A stretch of DNA of 64,000 bases from contig NW_026527055.1 of the NCBI RefSeq assembly GCF_027744825.2, positions 1,054,001 to 1,118,000 of the forward strand, in the 5' to 3' direction. The DNA is from Synchiropus splendidus (taxonomy: Eukaryota > Chordata > Actinopteri > Syngnathiformes > Callionymidae). Under the pieces are notes generated by a model. That model was not told the DNA's origin. It searched no databases and saw nothing but the letters and a program-made list of their open reading frames with translations. The position numbers were made by a program, and so were the translations under genes. Below are positions 38,601-53,400 of this stretch, in pieces. Position 1 is the stretch's first letter, and each line of letters opens with the position of its first letter.

Positions 38601-40360
38601 CTAGTAGTTGCACATTATATCTAAGCTGACTGAAGTGTTTTTCGAAAGTTATCAACATTTTTATGTTTGGCGTTCCGGAATCGACCTTATCTCAGGCTGA
38701 AAACGCGTTTCACGCATTGTGCCATAACTTTGCAGGGAAGCTTCAGAAAATGAAATTTTCACCTCCCACTATAGCAGAAAGGGTATTTCTAGTAGTTGCA
38801 CATTAAATCTAAGCTGTCTGAAGTGTTGTTCCAAAGTTATCAACATTTTTACGTTTGGCGTTTCGGAAACCACCTTATCTCAGGCTGAAAACGCGTTTTC
38901 TGCATTGTGCCATAACTTCTCAGGGAAGCTTCAGAACATGAAATGTTCACCTCCCACTATAGCAGAAAGGGTCTTTCTAGTAGTTGCACATCAAATCTAA
39001 GCTGTCTGAAGTGTTTTTCCAAAGTTATCAACATTTTTATGTTTGGCGTTCCGGAACCCACCTTATCTCAAGCTGAAAACGCGTTTTCTGCATTGCGCCA
39101 TAACTTTGCAGGGAAGCTTCAGAACATGAAATGTTCACCTCCCACTATAGCAGAAAGGGTCTTTCTCGTAGTTGCACATGAAATCTAAGCTGTCTGAAGT
39201 GTTTTTCGAAAGTTATCAACATTTTTATGTTAGGCGTTCCGGAATCGACCTTATCTCAGGATGAAAAATCGCTTTCTGCATTGTCCCATAACTTTGCAGG
39301 GAAGCTTCAGAACATGAAATTTTAACCTCCCACTATAGCAGAAAGGGTCTTTCTAGTAGTTGGACATCAAATCTAAGCTGTCTGAAGTGTTTTTCGAAAG
39401 TTTTCAACATTTTTATGTTTGGTGTTCCTGAATCGACCTTATCTCAGGCTGAAAACGCGTTTCCTGCATTGTGCCATAACTTTGCAAGGAATCTTCAGAA
39501 CATGAAATTTTCACCTCCCACCACAGCAGAAAGGGTCTTTCTAGTAGTTGCAGATCAAATCTAAGCTGTCTGATGTGTTTTTCCAAAGTTATCAACATTT
39601 TTACGTTTGGCGTTCTGGAATCGACCTTATCTTAGGCTGAAAACGCGTTTTACGCATTGTGCCATAACTTTGCAGGGAAGCTTCAGAACATGAAATGTTC
39701 ACCTCCCACTATAGCAGAAAGGGTCTTTCTAGTAGTTGCACATCAAATGTAAGCTGTCTGAAGTGTTTTTCCAAAGTTATGAACATTTTCATGTTTGGCG
39801 GTCGGGAATCAACCTTATCTCAGGATGAAAAATCGTTTTCTGCATTGTCCCATAACTTTGCAGGGAAGCTTCAGAACATGAAATTTTCACGTCCCACTAT
39901 AGCAGAAAGGGTCTTTCTAGTAATTGCACATCAAATCTAAGCTGTCTGAAGTGTTTTTCGAAAGTTATCAACATTTTTATGTTTGGCGTTCCGGAACCCA
40001 CGTTATCACAAGCTGAAAACGCGTTTTCTGCATTGTGCCATAACTTTGCAGGGAAGCTTCAGAACATGAAATTTTCACTTCCCACAATACCAGAAAGGGT
40101 CTTTCTAGTAGTTGCACATCAAATCTAAGCTGTCTGAAATGTTTTTTCAAAGTTATCAACATTTTTACGTTTGGCGTTCCAGAATCGACCTTATCTCTGG
40201 TTGAAAACGCGTAGTCTGCATTGTGCCATAACTTTGCATGGAAGCTTCCGAACATGAAAATTTAACCTCCCACTATAGCAGAAAGAGTCTTTCTAGTAGT
40301 TGCAGATCAAATCTAAGCTGTCTGATGTGTTTTTCCAAAGTTATCAACATTTTTATGTTT

Positions 40361-41864
40361 GGCGTTCCGGAATCGACCTTGTCTTAGCCTGAAAACACGT
40401 TTTACGCATTGTGCCATGACTTTGCAGGGAAGCTTCAGAACATGAAATGTTCACCTCCCACTATAGCAGAAAGGGTCTTTCTAGTAGTTGCACATGAAAT
40501 CTAAGCTGTCTGAAGTGTTTTTCGAAAGTTATCAACATTTTTATGTTTGGCGTTCCGGAATCGACCTTATCTCAGGATGAAAAATCGCTTTCTGCATTGT
40601 CCCATAACTTTGCAGGGAAGCTTCAGAACATGAAATTTTCACCTCCCACTATAGCAGAAAGGGTCTTTCTAGTAGTTGCACATCAAATCTAAGCTGTCTG
40701 AAATGTTTTTCGAAAGTTTTCAACATTTTTATGTTTGGTGTTCCTGAATCGACCTTATCTCAGGCTGAAAACGCGTTTCCTGCATTGTGCCATAACTTTG
40801 CAAGGAATCTTCAGAACATGAAATTTTCACCTCCCACCACAGCAGAAAGGGTCTTTCTAGTAGTTGCAGATCAAATCTAAGCTGTCTGATGTGTTTTTCC
40901 AAAGTTATCAACATTTTTATGTTTGGCGTTCTGGAATCGACCTTATCTCCGGCTGCAAACGCGTTTTCTGCATTGTGCCATAACTTTGCAGGGAAGCTTC
41001 AGAACATGAAATTTTCACCTCCCACCACAGCAGAAAGGGTCTTTCTAGTAGTTGCACATCAAATCTAAGCTGTCTGATGTGTTTTTCCAAAGTTATCAAC
41101 ATTTTTATGTTTGGCGTTCTGGAATCGACCTTATCTTAGGCTGAAAACGCGTTTTACGCATTGTGCCATAACTTTGCAGGGAAGCTTCAGAACATGAAAT
41201 GTTCACCTCCCACTATAGCAGAAAGGGTCTTTCTAGTAGGTGCACATCAAATGTAAGCTGTCTGCAGTGTTTTTCCAAAGTTATGAACATTTTCATGTTT
41301 GGCGGTCGGGAATCAACCTTATCTCAGGATGAAAAATCGTTTTCTGCATTGTCCCATAACTTTGCAGGGAAGCTTCAGAACATGAAATGTTCACGTCCCA
41401 CTATAGCAGAAAGGGTCTTTCTAGTATTTGCACATCAAATCTAAGCTGTCTGAAGTGTTGTTCCAAAGTTATCAACATTTTTACGTTTGGCGTTTCGGAA
41501 ACCACCTTATCTCAGGCTGAAAACGCGTTTTCTGCATTGTGCCATAACTTCTCAGGGAAGCTTCAGAACATGAAATGTTCACCTCCCACTATAGCAGAAA
41601 GGGTCTTTCTAGTAGTTGCACATCAAATCTAAGCTGTCTGAAGTGTTTTTCCAAAGTTATCAACATTTTTATGTTTGGCGTTCCGGAACCCACCTTATCT
41701 CAAGCTGAAAACGCGTTTTCTGCATTGTGCCATAACTTTGCAGGGAAGCTTCAGAACATGAAATGTTCACCTCCCACTATAGCAGAAAGGGTCTTTCTAG
41801 TAGTTGCACATGAAATCTAAGCTGTCTGAAGTGTTTTTCGAAAGTTATCAACATTTTTATGTTA
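40361..41864. repeat. Higher-order satellite repeat, 1504 bp, copy 1
   Basis: Eight satellite units that repeat as a block at 41865-43368. The left edge is marked by a t/a difference at 40360 versus 41864. Diagnostic variants shared by both copies include gtcttagcctgaaaacacg at the start, ggatgaaaaatcgc, ctccggctgcaaacg and tgtctgcagtg. I saw no difference between the copies in the parts compared. Confidence 0.9.
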
Positions 41865-43368
41865 GGCGTTCCGGAATCGACCTTGTCTTAGCCTGAAAAC
41901 ACGTTTTACGCATTGTGCCATGACTTTGCAGGGAAGCTTCAGAACATGAAATGTTCACCTCCCACTATAGCAGAAAGGGTCTTTCTAGTAGTTGCACATG
42001 AAATCTAAGCTGTCTGAAGTGTTTTTCGAAAGTTATCAACATTTTTATGTTTGGCGTTCCGGAATCGACCTTATCTCAGGATGAAAAATCGCTTTCTGCA
42101 TTGTCCCATAACTTTGCAGGGAAGCTTCAGAACATGAAATTTTCACCTCCCACTATAGCAGAAAGGGTCTTTCTAGTAGTTGCACATCAAATCTAAGCTG
42201 TCTGAAATGTTTTTCGAAAGTTTTCAACATTTTTATGTTTGGTGTTCCTGAATCGACCTTATCTCAGGCTGAAAACGCGTTTCCTGCATTGTGCCATAAC
42301 TTTGCAAGGAATCTTCAGAACATGAAATTTTCACCTCCCACCACAGCAGAAAGGGTCTTTCTAGTAGTTGCAGATCAAATCTAAGCTGTCTGATGTGTTT
42401 TTCCAAAGTTATCAACATTTTTATGTTTGGCGTTCTGGAATCGACCTTATCTCCGGCTGCAAACGCGTTTTCTGCATTGTGCCATAACTTTGCAGGGAAG
42501 CTTCAGAACATGAAATTTTCACCTCCCACCACAGCAGAAAGGGTCTTTCTAGTAGTTGCACATCAAATCTAAGCTGTCTGATGTGTTTTTCCAAAGTTAT
42601 CAACATTTTTATGTTTGGCGTTCTGGAATCGACCTTATCTTAGGCTGAAAACGCGTTTTACGCATTGTGCCATAACTTTGCAGGGAAGCTTCAGAACATG
42701 AAATGTTCACCTCCCACTATAGCAGAAAGGGTCTTTCTAGTAGGTGCACATCAAATGTAAGCTGTCTGCAGTGTTTTTCCAAAGTTATGAACATTTTCAT
42801 GTTTGGCGGTCGGGAATCAACCTTATCTCAGGATGAAAAATCGTTTTCTGCATTGTCCCATAACTTTGCAGGGAAGCTTCAGAACATGAAATGTTCACGT
42901 CCCACTATAGCAGAAAGGGTCTTTCTAGTATTTGCACATCAAATCTAAGCTGTCTGAAGTGTTGTTCCAAAGTTATCAACATTTTTACGTTTGGCGTTTC
43001 GGAAACCACCTTATCTCAGGCTGAAAACGCGTTTTCTGCATTGTGCCATAACTTCTCAGGGAAGCTTCAGAACATGAAATGTTCACCTCCCACTATAGCA
43101 GAAAGGGTCTTTCTAGTAGTTGCACATCAAATCTAAGCTGTCTGAAGTGTTTTTCCAAAGTTATCAACATTTTTATGTTTGGCGTTCCGGAACCCACCTT
43201 ATCTCAAGCTGAAAACGCGTTTTCTGCATTGTGCCATAACTTTGCAGGGAAGCTTCAGAACATGAAATGTTCACCTCCCACTATAGCAGAAAGGGTCTTT
43301 CTAGTAGTTGCACATGAAATCTAAGCTGTCTGAAGTGTTTTTCGAAAGTTATCAACATTTTTATGTTA
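41865..43368. repeat. Higher-order satellite repeat, 1504 bp, copy 2
   Basis: Directly adjacent to copy 1 and in the same orientation. After 43388 the following sequence departs from the copy pattern. Near identity of 1.5-kb blocks beside units that differ more from one another points to recent unequal exchange or amplification. Confidence 0.9.
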
Positions 43369-46300
43369 GGCGTTCCGGAATCGACCTTATCTCAGGATGA
43401 AAAATCGCTTTCTGCATTGTCCCATAACTTTGCAGGGAATCTTCAGAACATGAAATTTTCACCTCCCACCACAGCAGAAAGGGTCTTTCTAGTAGTTGCA
43501 GATCAAATCTAAGCTGTCTGATGTGTTTTTCCAAAGTTATCAACATTTTTATGTTTGGCGTTCTGGAATCGACCTTATCTTAGGCTGAAAACGCGTTTTA
43601 CGCATTGTGCCATAACTTTGCAGGGAAGCTTCAGAACATGAAATGTTCACCTCCCACTATAGCAGAAAGGGTCTTTCTAGTAGTTGCACATCAAATGTAA
43701 GCTGTCTGAAGTGTTTTTCCAAAGTTATGAACATTTTCATGTTTGGCGGTCGGGAATCAACCTTATCTCAGGATGAAAAATCGTTTTCTGCATTGTCCCA
43801 TAACTTTGCAGGGAAGCTTCAGAACATGAAATTTTCACGTCCCACTTTAGCAGAAAGGGTCTTTCTAGTATTTGCACATCAAATCTAAGCTGTCTGAAGT
43901 GTTTTTCGAAAGTTATCAACATTTTTATGTTTGGCGTTCCGGAACCCACGTTGTCACAAGCTGAAAACGCGTTTTCTGCATTGTGCCATAACTTTGCAGG
44001 GAAGCTTCAGAACATGAAATTTTCACTTCCCACAATACCAGAAAGGGTCTTTCTAGTAGTTGCACATCAAATCTAAGCTGTCTGAAACATTTTTCCAAAG
44101 TTATCAACATTTTTATGTTTGGCGTTCCGGAATCGACCTTGTCTTAGCCTGAAAACACGTTTTACGCATTGTGCCATGACTTTGCAGGGAAGCTTCAGAA
44201 CATGAAATGTTCACCTCCCACTATAGCAGAAAGGGTCTTTCTAGTAGTTGCACATGAAATCTAAGCTGTCTGAAGTGTTTTTCGAAAGTTATCAACATTT
44301 TTATGTTTGGCGTTCCGGAATCGACCTTATCTCAGGATGAAAAATCGCTTTCTGCATTGTCCCATAACTTTGCAGGGAAGCTTCAGAACATGAAATTTTC
44401 ACGTCCCACTATAGCAGAAAGGGTCTTTCTAGTAGTTGCACATCAAATCTAAGCTGTCTGATGTGTTTTTCCAAAGTTATCAACATTTTTATGTTTGGCT
44501 TTCCGAAACTCACCTTATCTCACGCTTAAAACGGGTTTTCTGCATTGTGCCATAACTTTGCAGGGCGACTTCAGAACAAGAAATTTTCTCGTCCCACTAT
44601 AGCAGAAAGGTTATTTCTAGTAGTTGCACATCAAATCTAAGCTGTCTGTAGAGTTTTTCCTGAGTTATCAACATTTTTATGTTTGGCGTTCTGAAATCAA
44701 CCTCATCTCAGGCTGAAAACGAGTTTTACGCATTGTGCCATAACTTTGCAGCGAAGCTTCAGAACATGCAATTTTCACCTCCCACTATAGCAGAAATGGT
44801 CTTTCTCGTAGTTGCACATCAAATCTAAGCTGTCTGAAGTGGTTTTCGAAAGTTATCAACATTTTTATTTTTGGCGTTCTGGAACCCACCTTATCTCAGG
44901 CTGAAAACGCGTTTTCCGCATTGTGCCATAACTTTGCAGTGCGACTTCAGAACATGAAATTTTCACCTCCCACTATAGCAGAAAGGGTCTTTCTAGTAGT
45001 TGCACATCAAATCTAAGCTGTCTGAAGTGTTTTTCCATAGTTATCAACATTTTTATGTTTGGCGTTCTGAAATCAACCTCATCTCAGCCTTAAAAACGCG
45101 TTTTACGCATTGTGCCATAACTTTGCAGGGAAGCTTCAGAACATGATATTTTCACCTCCCACTATAGCAGAAAGGGTCTTTCCAGTAGTTGCACATCAAA
45201 TCTAAGCTATCTGATGTGTTGTTCCAAAGTTATCAACATTTTTATGTTTGGCGTTCCAGAACGCACCTTATCTCATGCTTAAAACGCGTTTTCTGCATTG
45301 TAGCATAACTTTGCAGGGAAGCTTTAGAACATGAAATTTTCACCTCCCACTTCAGCAGAAAGGGTATTTCTAGTAGTTGTATATCAAATCTAAGCTGTCT
45401 GTAGAGTTTTTCCTGAGTTATCAACATTTTTATGTTTGGCGTTCTGAAATCAACCTCATCTCAGGCTGAAAACGCGTTTTGCGCATTGTGCCATAACTTT
45501 GCAGGGAAACTTCAGAACATGAAATTTTCACCTCCCACAGTAGCAGAAAGGGTCTTTCTAGTAGTTGCACATCAAATCTAAGCTGTCTGATGTGTTTTTC
45601 CAAAGTTATCAACATTTTTATGTTTGCCGTTCAGGAACCCACCTAATCTAAAGCTGAAAACGCGTTTTCTGCATTGTGCCAAAACTTTTCAGGGAAGCTT
45701 CAGAACATGATATTTTCACCTCCAACTATAGCAGAAAGGGTCTTTCTGGTAGTTGCACATCAAATCTAAGCTGTTTGTAGTGTTTTTCCAAAGTAAACAC
45801 CATTTTTATGTTTGGCGTTCAAGAAACAACCTTATCTCAGGCTGAAAACGCATTTTACGCAATTTGCCATTAACTTTGCAGGAAAGCTTCAGAACATCAA
45901 ATTTTCACCCCCAACTATAGCAGAAAGGGTCTTTCTAGCAGTTGCACATCAAATCTAAGCTGTCTGAAGTGTTTTTCCTGAGTTATCAACATTTTTATGT
46001 TTGGCGTTGCGGAATCGACCTCATCTCAGGCTGAAAACGTGTTTTACGCAATTTGCCATAACTTTGCAGGGAAGCTTCAGAACATGACATTTTCACCTCC
46101 CACTATAGCAGAAAGGGTCTTTCTCATAGTTGCACATCAAATCTAAGCTGTCTGAAGTGTTTTTCGAAAGTTATCAACATTTTTATGTTTGGCGTTCCGG
46201 AATCGACCTTATCTCGGGATGAAAAATCGTTTTATGCATTGTCCCATAACTTTGCAGGGAAGCTTCAGAACATGAAATTTTCACCTCCCACTTCAGCAGA

Positions 46301-49300
46301 AAGGGTCTTTCTAGTAGTTGCACATCAAATCTAAGCTGTCTGAAGTGTTTTTCGAAAGTTATCAACATTTTTATGTTTGGCGTTCCGGAATCGACCTTAT
46401 CTCGGGATGAAAAATCGTTTTATGCATTGTCCCATAACTTTGCAGGGAAGCTTCAGAACATGAAATTTTGACCTCCCAATATAGCAGAAAGGGTCTTTCT
46501 AGTAGATGCACATCAAATCTAAGCTGACTGAAGTGTTTTTCCAAAGTTATCAACATTTTTATGTTTGGCGTTCCGGAACCCACCATATCTCAAGCTGAAA
46601 ACGCGTTTTCTGCATTGTGCCATAACTTTGCAGGGAAGCTTCAGAACATGAAATGTTCACCTCCCACTATAGCAGAAAGGGTTTTTCTAATAGTTGCACA
46701 TCAAACCTATGCTGTCTGAAGTGTTTTTCCAAAGTTATCAACATTTTATGTATGGCGTTCCGGAACCCACCTTATCTCAGGCTGAAAACAGGTTTTCTGC
46801 ATAGTGCCATAACTTTGCAGGGAAGCTTCAGAACATGAAATTTTCTCCTTCCACTATAGCAGAAAGGGTATTTCTAGTAGTTGCACATCAAATCTATGCT
46901 GTCGAAAGTGTTTTTCCAAAGTTATCAACATTTTTATGTTTGGCGTTACGGAATCGACCTTATCTCCGGCTGAAAAAGCGTTTTCTGCATTGTGCCATAA
47001 CTTTGCAGGGAAGCTTCAGAAAATGAAATTTTAACCTCCCACTATAGCAGAAAAGGTCATTCTAGTAGTTGCACATCAAATCTAAGCTGTTGTCTTGAAG
47101 TTTTTTTCTAAAGTTATCAACATTTTTATGTTTGGCGTTCCGGAACCCACCTTATCTCAGCCTTAAAACGCGTTTTACATATTTTGCCATAACTTTGCAG
47201 GGAAGCTTCAGAACATGAAATTTTAACATCCCACTATAGCACAAAGGATCTTTCTAGTAGTTGCACATCAAATCTAAGCTGTCTGAAGTGTTTTTCCAAA
47301 CTTATCAATATTTTTATGTTTGGCGTTCCGGAATCGACCTTATCTCAGGCTGAAAACGCGTTTCCTGCATTGTGGCATAACTTTGCAGGGATGCTTCAGA
47401 ACATGAAATTTTCACCTCCCACTATAGCAGAAAGGGTCTTTCTAGTAGTTGCACATCAAATCTAAGCTGTTTGAAGTGTTTTTCCAAAGTTATCAACATT
47501 TTTATGTTTGGCGTTCCGGAATCAACCTTATCTCAGACAGAAAACGTGTTTTCTGCATTGTGCCATAACTTTGCAGGGAAACTTCAGTCCATGAAATTTT
47601 CACCTCCAACTATAGCAGAAAGGGTCTTTCTAGTAGTTGCACATCAAATCTAAGCTGTTTGAAGTGTTTTTCCAAAGTTAACACCATTTTTATGTTTGGC
47701 GTTCCAGAAACAAACTTATCTCAGGCTGAAAACGCGTTTTACACAATTTGCCATAACTTTGCAGGAAAGCTTCAGAACATGAAATTTTCACCTCCCACTA
47801 TAGCAGAAAAGGTCTTTCTAGTAGTTGCACATCAAATCTAAGCTGTCTGAAGTGTTTTTCCAAAGTTATCAACATTATTATGTTTGGCGTTCTGGAACCC
47901 ACCTTATCTCAGGCTGAAAACGCGTTTTCTGCATTGTGCCATAACTTTGCAGGGCGACTTCAGAACATGAAATTTTCTCCTCCCACTATATCAGAAAGGG
48001 TATTTCTAGTAGTTGCACATCTAATCTAAGCTGTCTGTAGAGTTTTTCCTGAGTCATCAACATTTTTATGTTTGGCGTTCTGAAATGAACCTCATCTCAG
48101 GCTGAAAACGCGTTTCACGCATTGTGCCATAACTTTGCAGGGAAGCTTCAGAACATGATATTTTCACCTCCCACTATAGCAGAAAGACTCTTTCTCGTAG
48201 TTGCACATCAAATCTAAGCTGTCTGAAGTGTTTTTCGAAAGTTTTCAACATTTTTATGTTTGGTGTTCCTGAATCGACCATATCTCAGGCCGAAAACGTG
48301 TTTTCTGCATTGTGCCATAACTTTGCAGGGAAGCTTAAGAACATGACATTTTAACATCCCACTATAGCAGAAAGGGTCTTTCTAGTAGTTGCACATCAAA
48401 TCTAAGCTGTCTATAGAGTTTTTCCTGAGTTATCAACATTTTTATGTTTCGCGTTCTGAAATCAACCTCATCTCAGGCTGAAAACGCGTTTTACGCTTTG
48501 TGGCATAACTTTGCAGGGAAGCTTCAGAACATGATATTTTCACCTCCCACTATAGCAGAAAGGGTCTTTCTTGTAGTTGCACATCAAATCTAAGCTGTCT
48601 GAAGTGTTTTTCGAAAGTTATCAACACTTTTATGTTTGGCGCTCCGGAATCGACCTTATCTCAGGCTGAAAACACGATTTACGCATTCCGCCATAACTTT
48701 GCAGGGAAGCTTCAGAACATGAAATTTTCATATCCCACTATAGCAGAAAGGGTCTTTCTTGTAGTCTCACATCAAATCTAAGCTGTCTGAAGTGTTTTTC
48801 CAAAGTTATCAACATTTTTATGTTTGGCACTCCGGAATCGACCTTATCTCAGGCTGAAAACGCGTTTTCTGCATTGTGCCATAACTTTGCAGGGAAGCTT
48901 CAGAACATGAAATTTTAACCTCCCACTATAGCAGAATGGGTCTTTCTAGTAGTTGCACATCAAATCTTAGCTGTCTGAAGTGTTTTTCCAAAGTTATCAA
49001 CATTTTTATGTTTGGCGTTCTGAAATCAACCTCATCTCAGGCTGAAAACGCGTTTTCTGCATTGTGCCATAACTTTGCAGGGAAGCTTAAGAACATGAAA
49101 TGTTTACCTCCCACTATAGCAGAAAGGGTATTTCTAGTAGTTGCACATCAAATCTAAGCTGTCTGTAGAGTTTTTCCTGAGTTATCAACATTTTTATGTT
49201 TGGCGTTCTGAAATCAACCTCATCTCAGGCTGAAAACGCGTTTCACGCATTGTGCCATAACTTTGCAGGGAAGCTTCAGAACATGATATTTTCACCTCCC

Positions 49301-50479
49301 ACTATAGCAGAAAGGCTCTTTCTCGTAGTTGCACATCAAATCTAAGCTGTCTGAAGTGTTTTTCGAAAGTTTTCAACATTTTTATGTTTGGCGTTCTGAA
49401 ATCAACCTTATCTCAGGCTGAAAACGCGTTTTCTGCATTGTGCCTTAACTTTGCAGGGAAGCTTCAGAACATGAAAATTTCACCTCCCACTATAGCAGAA
49501 TGGATCTTTCTAGTAGTTGCACATCAAATCTTAGCTGTCTGAAGTGTTTTTCCAAAGTTCTCAACATTTTTATGTTTGGCGTTCTGAAATCAACCTTATC
49601 TCAGGCTGAAAACGCGTTTTTCGCATTGTGCCATAACTTTGCAGGGAAGCTTAAGAACATGAAATTTTAACTTCCCACTATAGCAGAAAGGGTCTTTCTA
49701 GTAGTTGCACATCAAATCTAAGCTGTCTGAAGTGTTTTTCCAAAGTTATCAACATTTTTATGTTTGGCGTTCTGGAACCCACCTTATCTCAGGCTGAAAA
49801 CGCGTTTTCTTCATTGTGCCATAACTTTGCAGGGAGACTTCAGAACATGAAATTTTCTCCTCCCACTATAGCAGAAAGGGTATTTCTAGTAGTTGCACTT
49901 CAAATCTAAGTTGTCTGAAGTGTTTTTCGAAAGTTATCAACATTCTGATGTTTGGCGTTCCGGAACCCACCTTATTTCAGCCTGAAATCGCGTTTTACAT
50001 ATTTTGCCATAACTTTGAGGGAAGCTTCAGAACAGGAAATTTTAACATCCCACTATAGCAGAAAGGGTCTTTCTAGTAGTTGCACATCAAATCTAAGTTG
50101 TTTGAAGTGGTTTTCCAAAGTTATCAACATTTTTATGTTTGGCGTTCCGGAACCCACCTCATCTCAAGCTGAAAACGCGTTTTCTGCATTGTGCCATAAC
50201 TTTGCAGGGAAGCTTCAGAACATGAAATTTTCACGTCCCACTATAGCAGAAAGGGTCTTTCTAGTAGTTGCACATCAAATCTAAGCTGTCTGATGTGTTT
50301 TTCCAAAGTTATCGACATTTTTATGTTTGGCGTTCCGGAATCGACCTTATCTCAGGCTGAAAACGCGTTTTACGCATTGTGGCATAACTTTGCAAGGAAG
50401 CTTCAGAACATGAAATTTTCACATCCCACTATAGCAGAAAGGGTCTTTCTAGCAGTTGCACATCAAATCTAAGCTGTCT

Positions 50480-53400
50480 GAAGTGTTTTTCGAAAGTTAT
50501 CAACATTTTTATGTTTGGCATTCCAGAATCGATCTTATCTCAGGCTGAAAACGAGTTGTCTGCATTGTGCCATAACTTTGCATGGAAGCTTCCAAACATG
50601 AAATTTTAACCTCCCACTATAGCAGAAAGGGTCTTTCTAGTAGTTGCACATCAAATCTAAGCTGTCTGATGTGTTTTTCCAAAGTTATCGACATTTTTAT
50701 GTTTGGCGTTCCGGAATCGACCTTATCTCAGGCTGAAAACGCGTTTTACGCATTGTGCAATAACTTTGCAAGGAAGCTTCAGAACATGAAATTTTCACCT
50801 CCCACTATAGCAGAAATGGTCTTTCTCATAGTTGCACATCAAATCTAAGCTGTCTGATGTGTTTTTCCAAAGTTATCAACATTTTTATGTTTGGCGTTCC
50901 GGAACCCACCTCATCTCAAGCTGAAAACGCGTTTTCTGCATTGTGCCATAACTTTGCAGGGAAGCTTCAGAACATGAAATTTTCACGTCCCACTATAGCA
51001 GAAAGGGTCTTTCTAGTAGTTGCACATCAAATCTAAGCTGTCTGAAGTGCTTTTCGAAAGTTATCAACATTTTTATGTTTGGCGTTTCGGAATCGACCTT
51101 ATCTCAAGCTGAAAACGAGATTTCTGCATTGTGCCATAACTTTGCAGGGAAGCTTCAGAACATGAAATTTTCACCTCCCACTATAGCAGAAAGGGTCTTT
51201 CTAGTAGTTGCACATCAAATCTAAGCTGTCGAAAGTGTTTTTCCAAAGTTATCAACATTTTTATGTTTGGCGTTCCGGAAACGACCTTATCTCAGGCTGA
51301 AAACGCGTTTCCTGCATTTTGGCTTAACTTTGCAGGGAAGCTTCAAAACATGAAATTTTCACCTCCCACTGTAGCAGAAAGGGTCTTTCTAGTAGTTGCA
51401 CATCAAATCTAAGCTGTCTGAAGTGTTTTTCCAAACGTATCAACATTTTTAAGTTTGGCGTTCTGGAACCCACCTAATCTCAGGCTGAAAACGCGTTTTC
51501 TGCATTGTGCCATAACTTTGCAGGGAAGCTTCAAAACATGAAATTGTCACCTTCCACAAAAGCAGAAATGGTCTTTCTAGTAGTTGCACATCAAATCTAA
51601 GCTGTCTGAAGTGTTTTCCCAAAGTTATCAACATTTTTATGTTTGTCGTTCTGGAACTCACCTTATCTCAGGCTAAAAACGCGTTTTCTTCATTGTGCCA
51701 TAACTTTGCAGTAAAGCTTCAGAACATGAAATTTTCACCTCCCACTATAGCAGAAACGGTCTTTCGAGTCGTTGTACATCAAATCTAAGCTATCTGAAGT
51801 GTTTTTCCAAAGTTATCAACATTTTTACGTTTGGCGCTCCGGAACCCACATTATCATAGGCTAAAAACACGTTTTTTGCATTGTGCCATAACTTTGCAAG
51901 GAAGCTTCAGAACATGAAATTTTCACATCCCACTATAGCATAAAGGGTCTTTCCAGTAGTTGCACTTCAAATCTAAGCTGTCTGAAATGTTTTTCCCAAA
52001 GTTATCAACATTTTTATGTTTGGCGTTCCGGAACCCACCTTATCTCAGGCTGAAAACGCGTTTTCTGCATTGTTCCTTAACTTTGCAGGGAAGCTTCAGA
52101 ACATGAAAGTTTCAACTCCCACTATAACAGACAGGGTCTTTCTAGTAGTTGCACATCAAATCTAAGTTGTCTGAAGTGTTTTTCGAAAGCTCTCAACATT
52201 TTTATGTTTGGCGTTCCGGAAACGACCTTATCTCGGTCTGAAAACGCGTTTTCCGCATTGTGCCATAACTTTGCAGGGAAGCTTCAGAACATGAAATTTT
52301 AACATCCCACTATAGCAGAAAGGGTCTTTCTAGTAGTTGCACATCAAATCTAAGCTGTCTGAAGTGTTTTTCCAAAGTTATCAACATTTTTATGTTTGGC
52401 GTTCTGGAACCCACCTAATCTCAGGCTGAAAACGTGTTTTCTGCATTGTGCCATAACTTTTCAGGGAAGCTTCAGAACATGAAATGTAGGCCTCCCACTA
52501 TAGCAGATAGGGTCTTTCTAGTAGTTGCACATCAAATCTAAGCTGTCTGAACTGTTTTTCCAAAGTTATCAACATTTTTATGTTTGGCGTTCTGGAACCC
52601 ACCTTATCTCAGGCTGAAAACGCATTTTCTGCATTGTGCCATAACTTTGCAGGGAACCTTCAGATCATGAAATGTTCATTTCCCACTATAGCAGAAAGGG
52701 TCTTTCTAGTAGTTGCACATCAAATCTAAGCTGTCTGAAGTGTTTGTCCAAAGTTATCAACATTTTTATGTTTGGGGTTCCGGAATCAACCTTATCTCAG
52801 GCTGAAAACGCATTTTACGCATTGTGCCATAACTTTGCAGGAAAGCTTCAGAACATGAAATTTTCACATCCCACTATAGCAGAAAGGGTCTTTCTAGCAG
52901 TTGCACATCAAATCTAAGCTGTCTGAAGTGTTTTTCGAAAGTTATCAACATTTTTATGTTTGGCATTCCAGAATCGATCTTATCTCAGGCTGAAAACGAG
53001 TTGTCTGCATTGTGCCATAACTTTGCATGGAAGCTTCCAAACATGAAATTTTAACCTCCCACTATAGCAGAAAGGGTCTTTCTAGTAGTTGCACATCAAA
53101 TCTAAGCTGTCTGATGTGTTTTTCCAAAGTTATCGACATTTTTATGTTTGGCGTTCCGGAATCGACCTTATTTCAGGCTGAAAACGCGTTTTACGCATTG
53201 TGCAATAACTTTGCAGGGAAGCTTCAGAACATGAAATTTTCACCTCCCACTATAGCAGAAATGGTCTTTCTCATAGTTGCACATCAAATCTAAGCTGTCT
53301 GAAGTGTTTTTCCAAAGTTATCAACATTTTTATGTTTGGCGTTCCGGAACCCACCTCATCTCAAGCTGAAAACGCGTTTTCTGCATTGTGCCATAACTTT

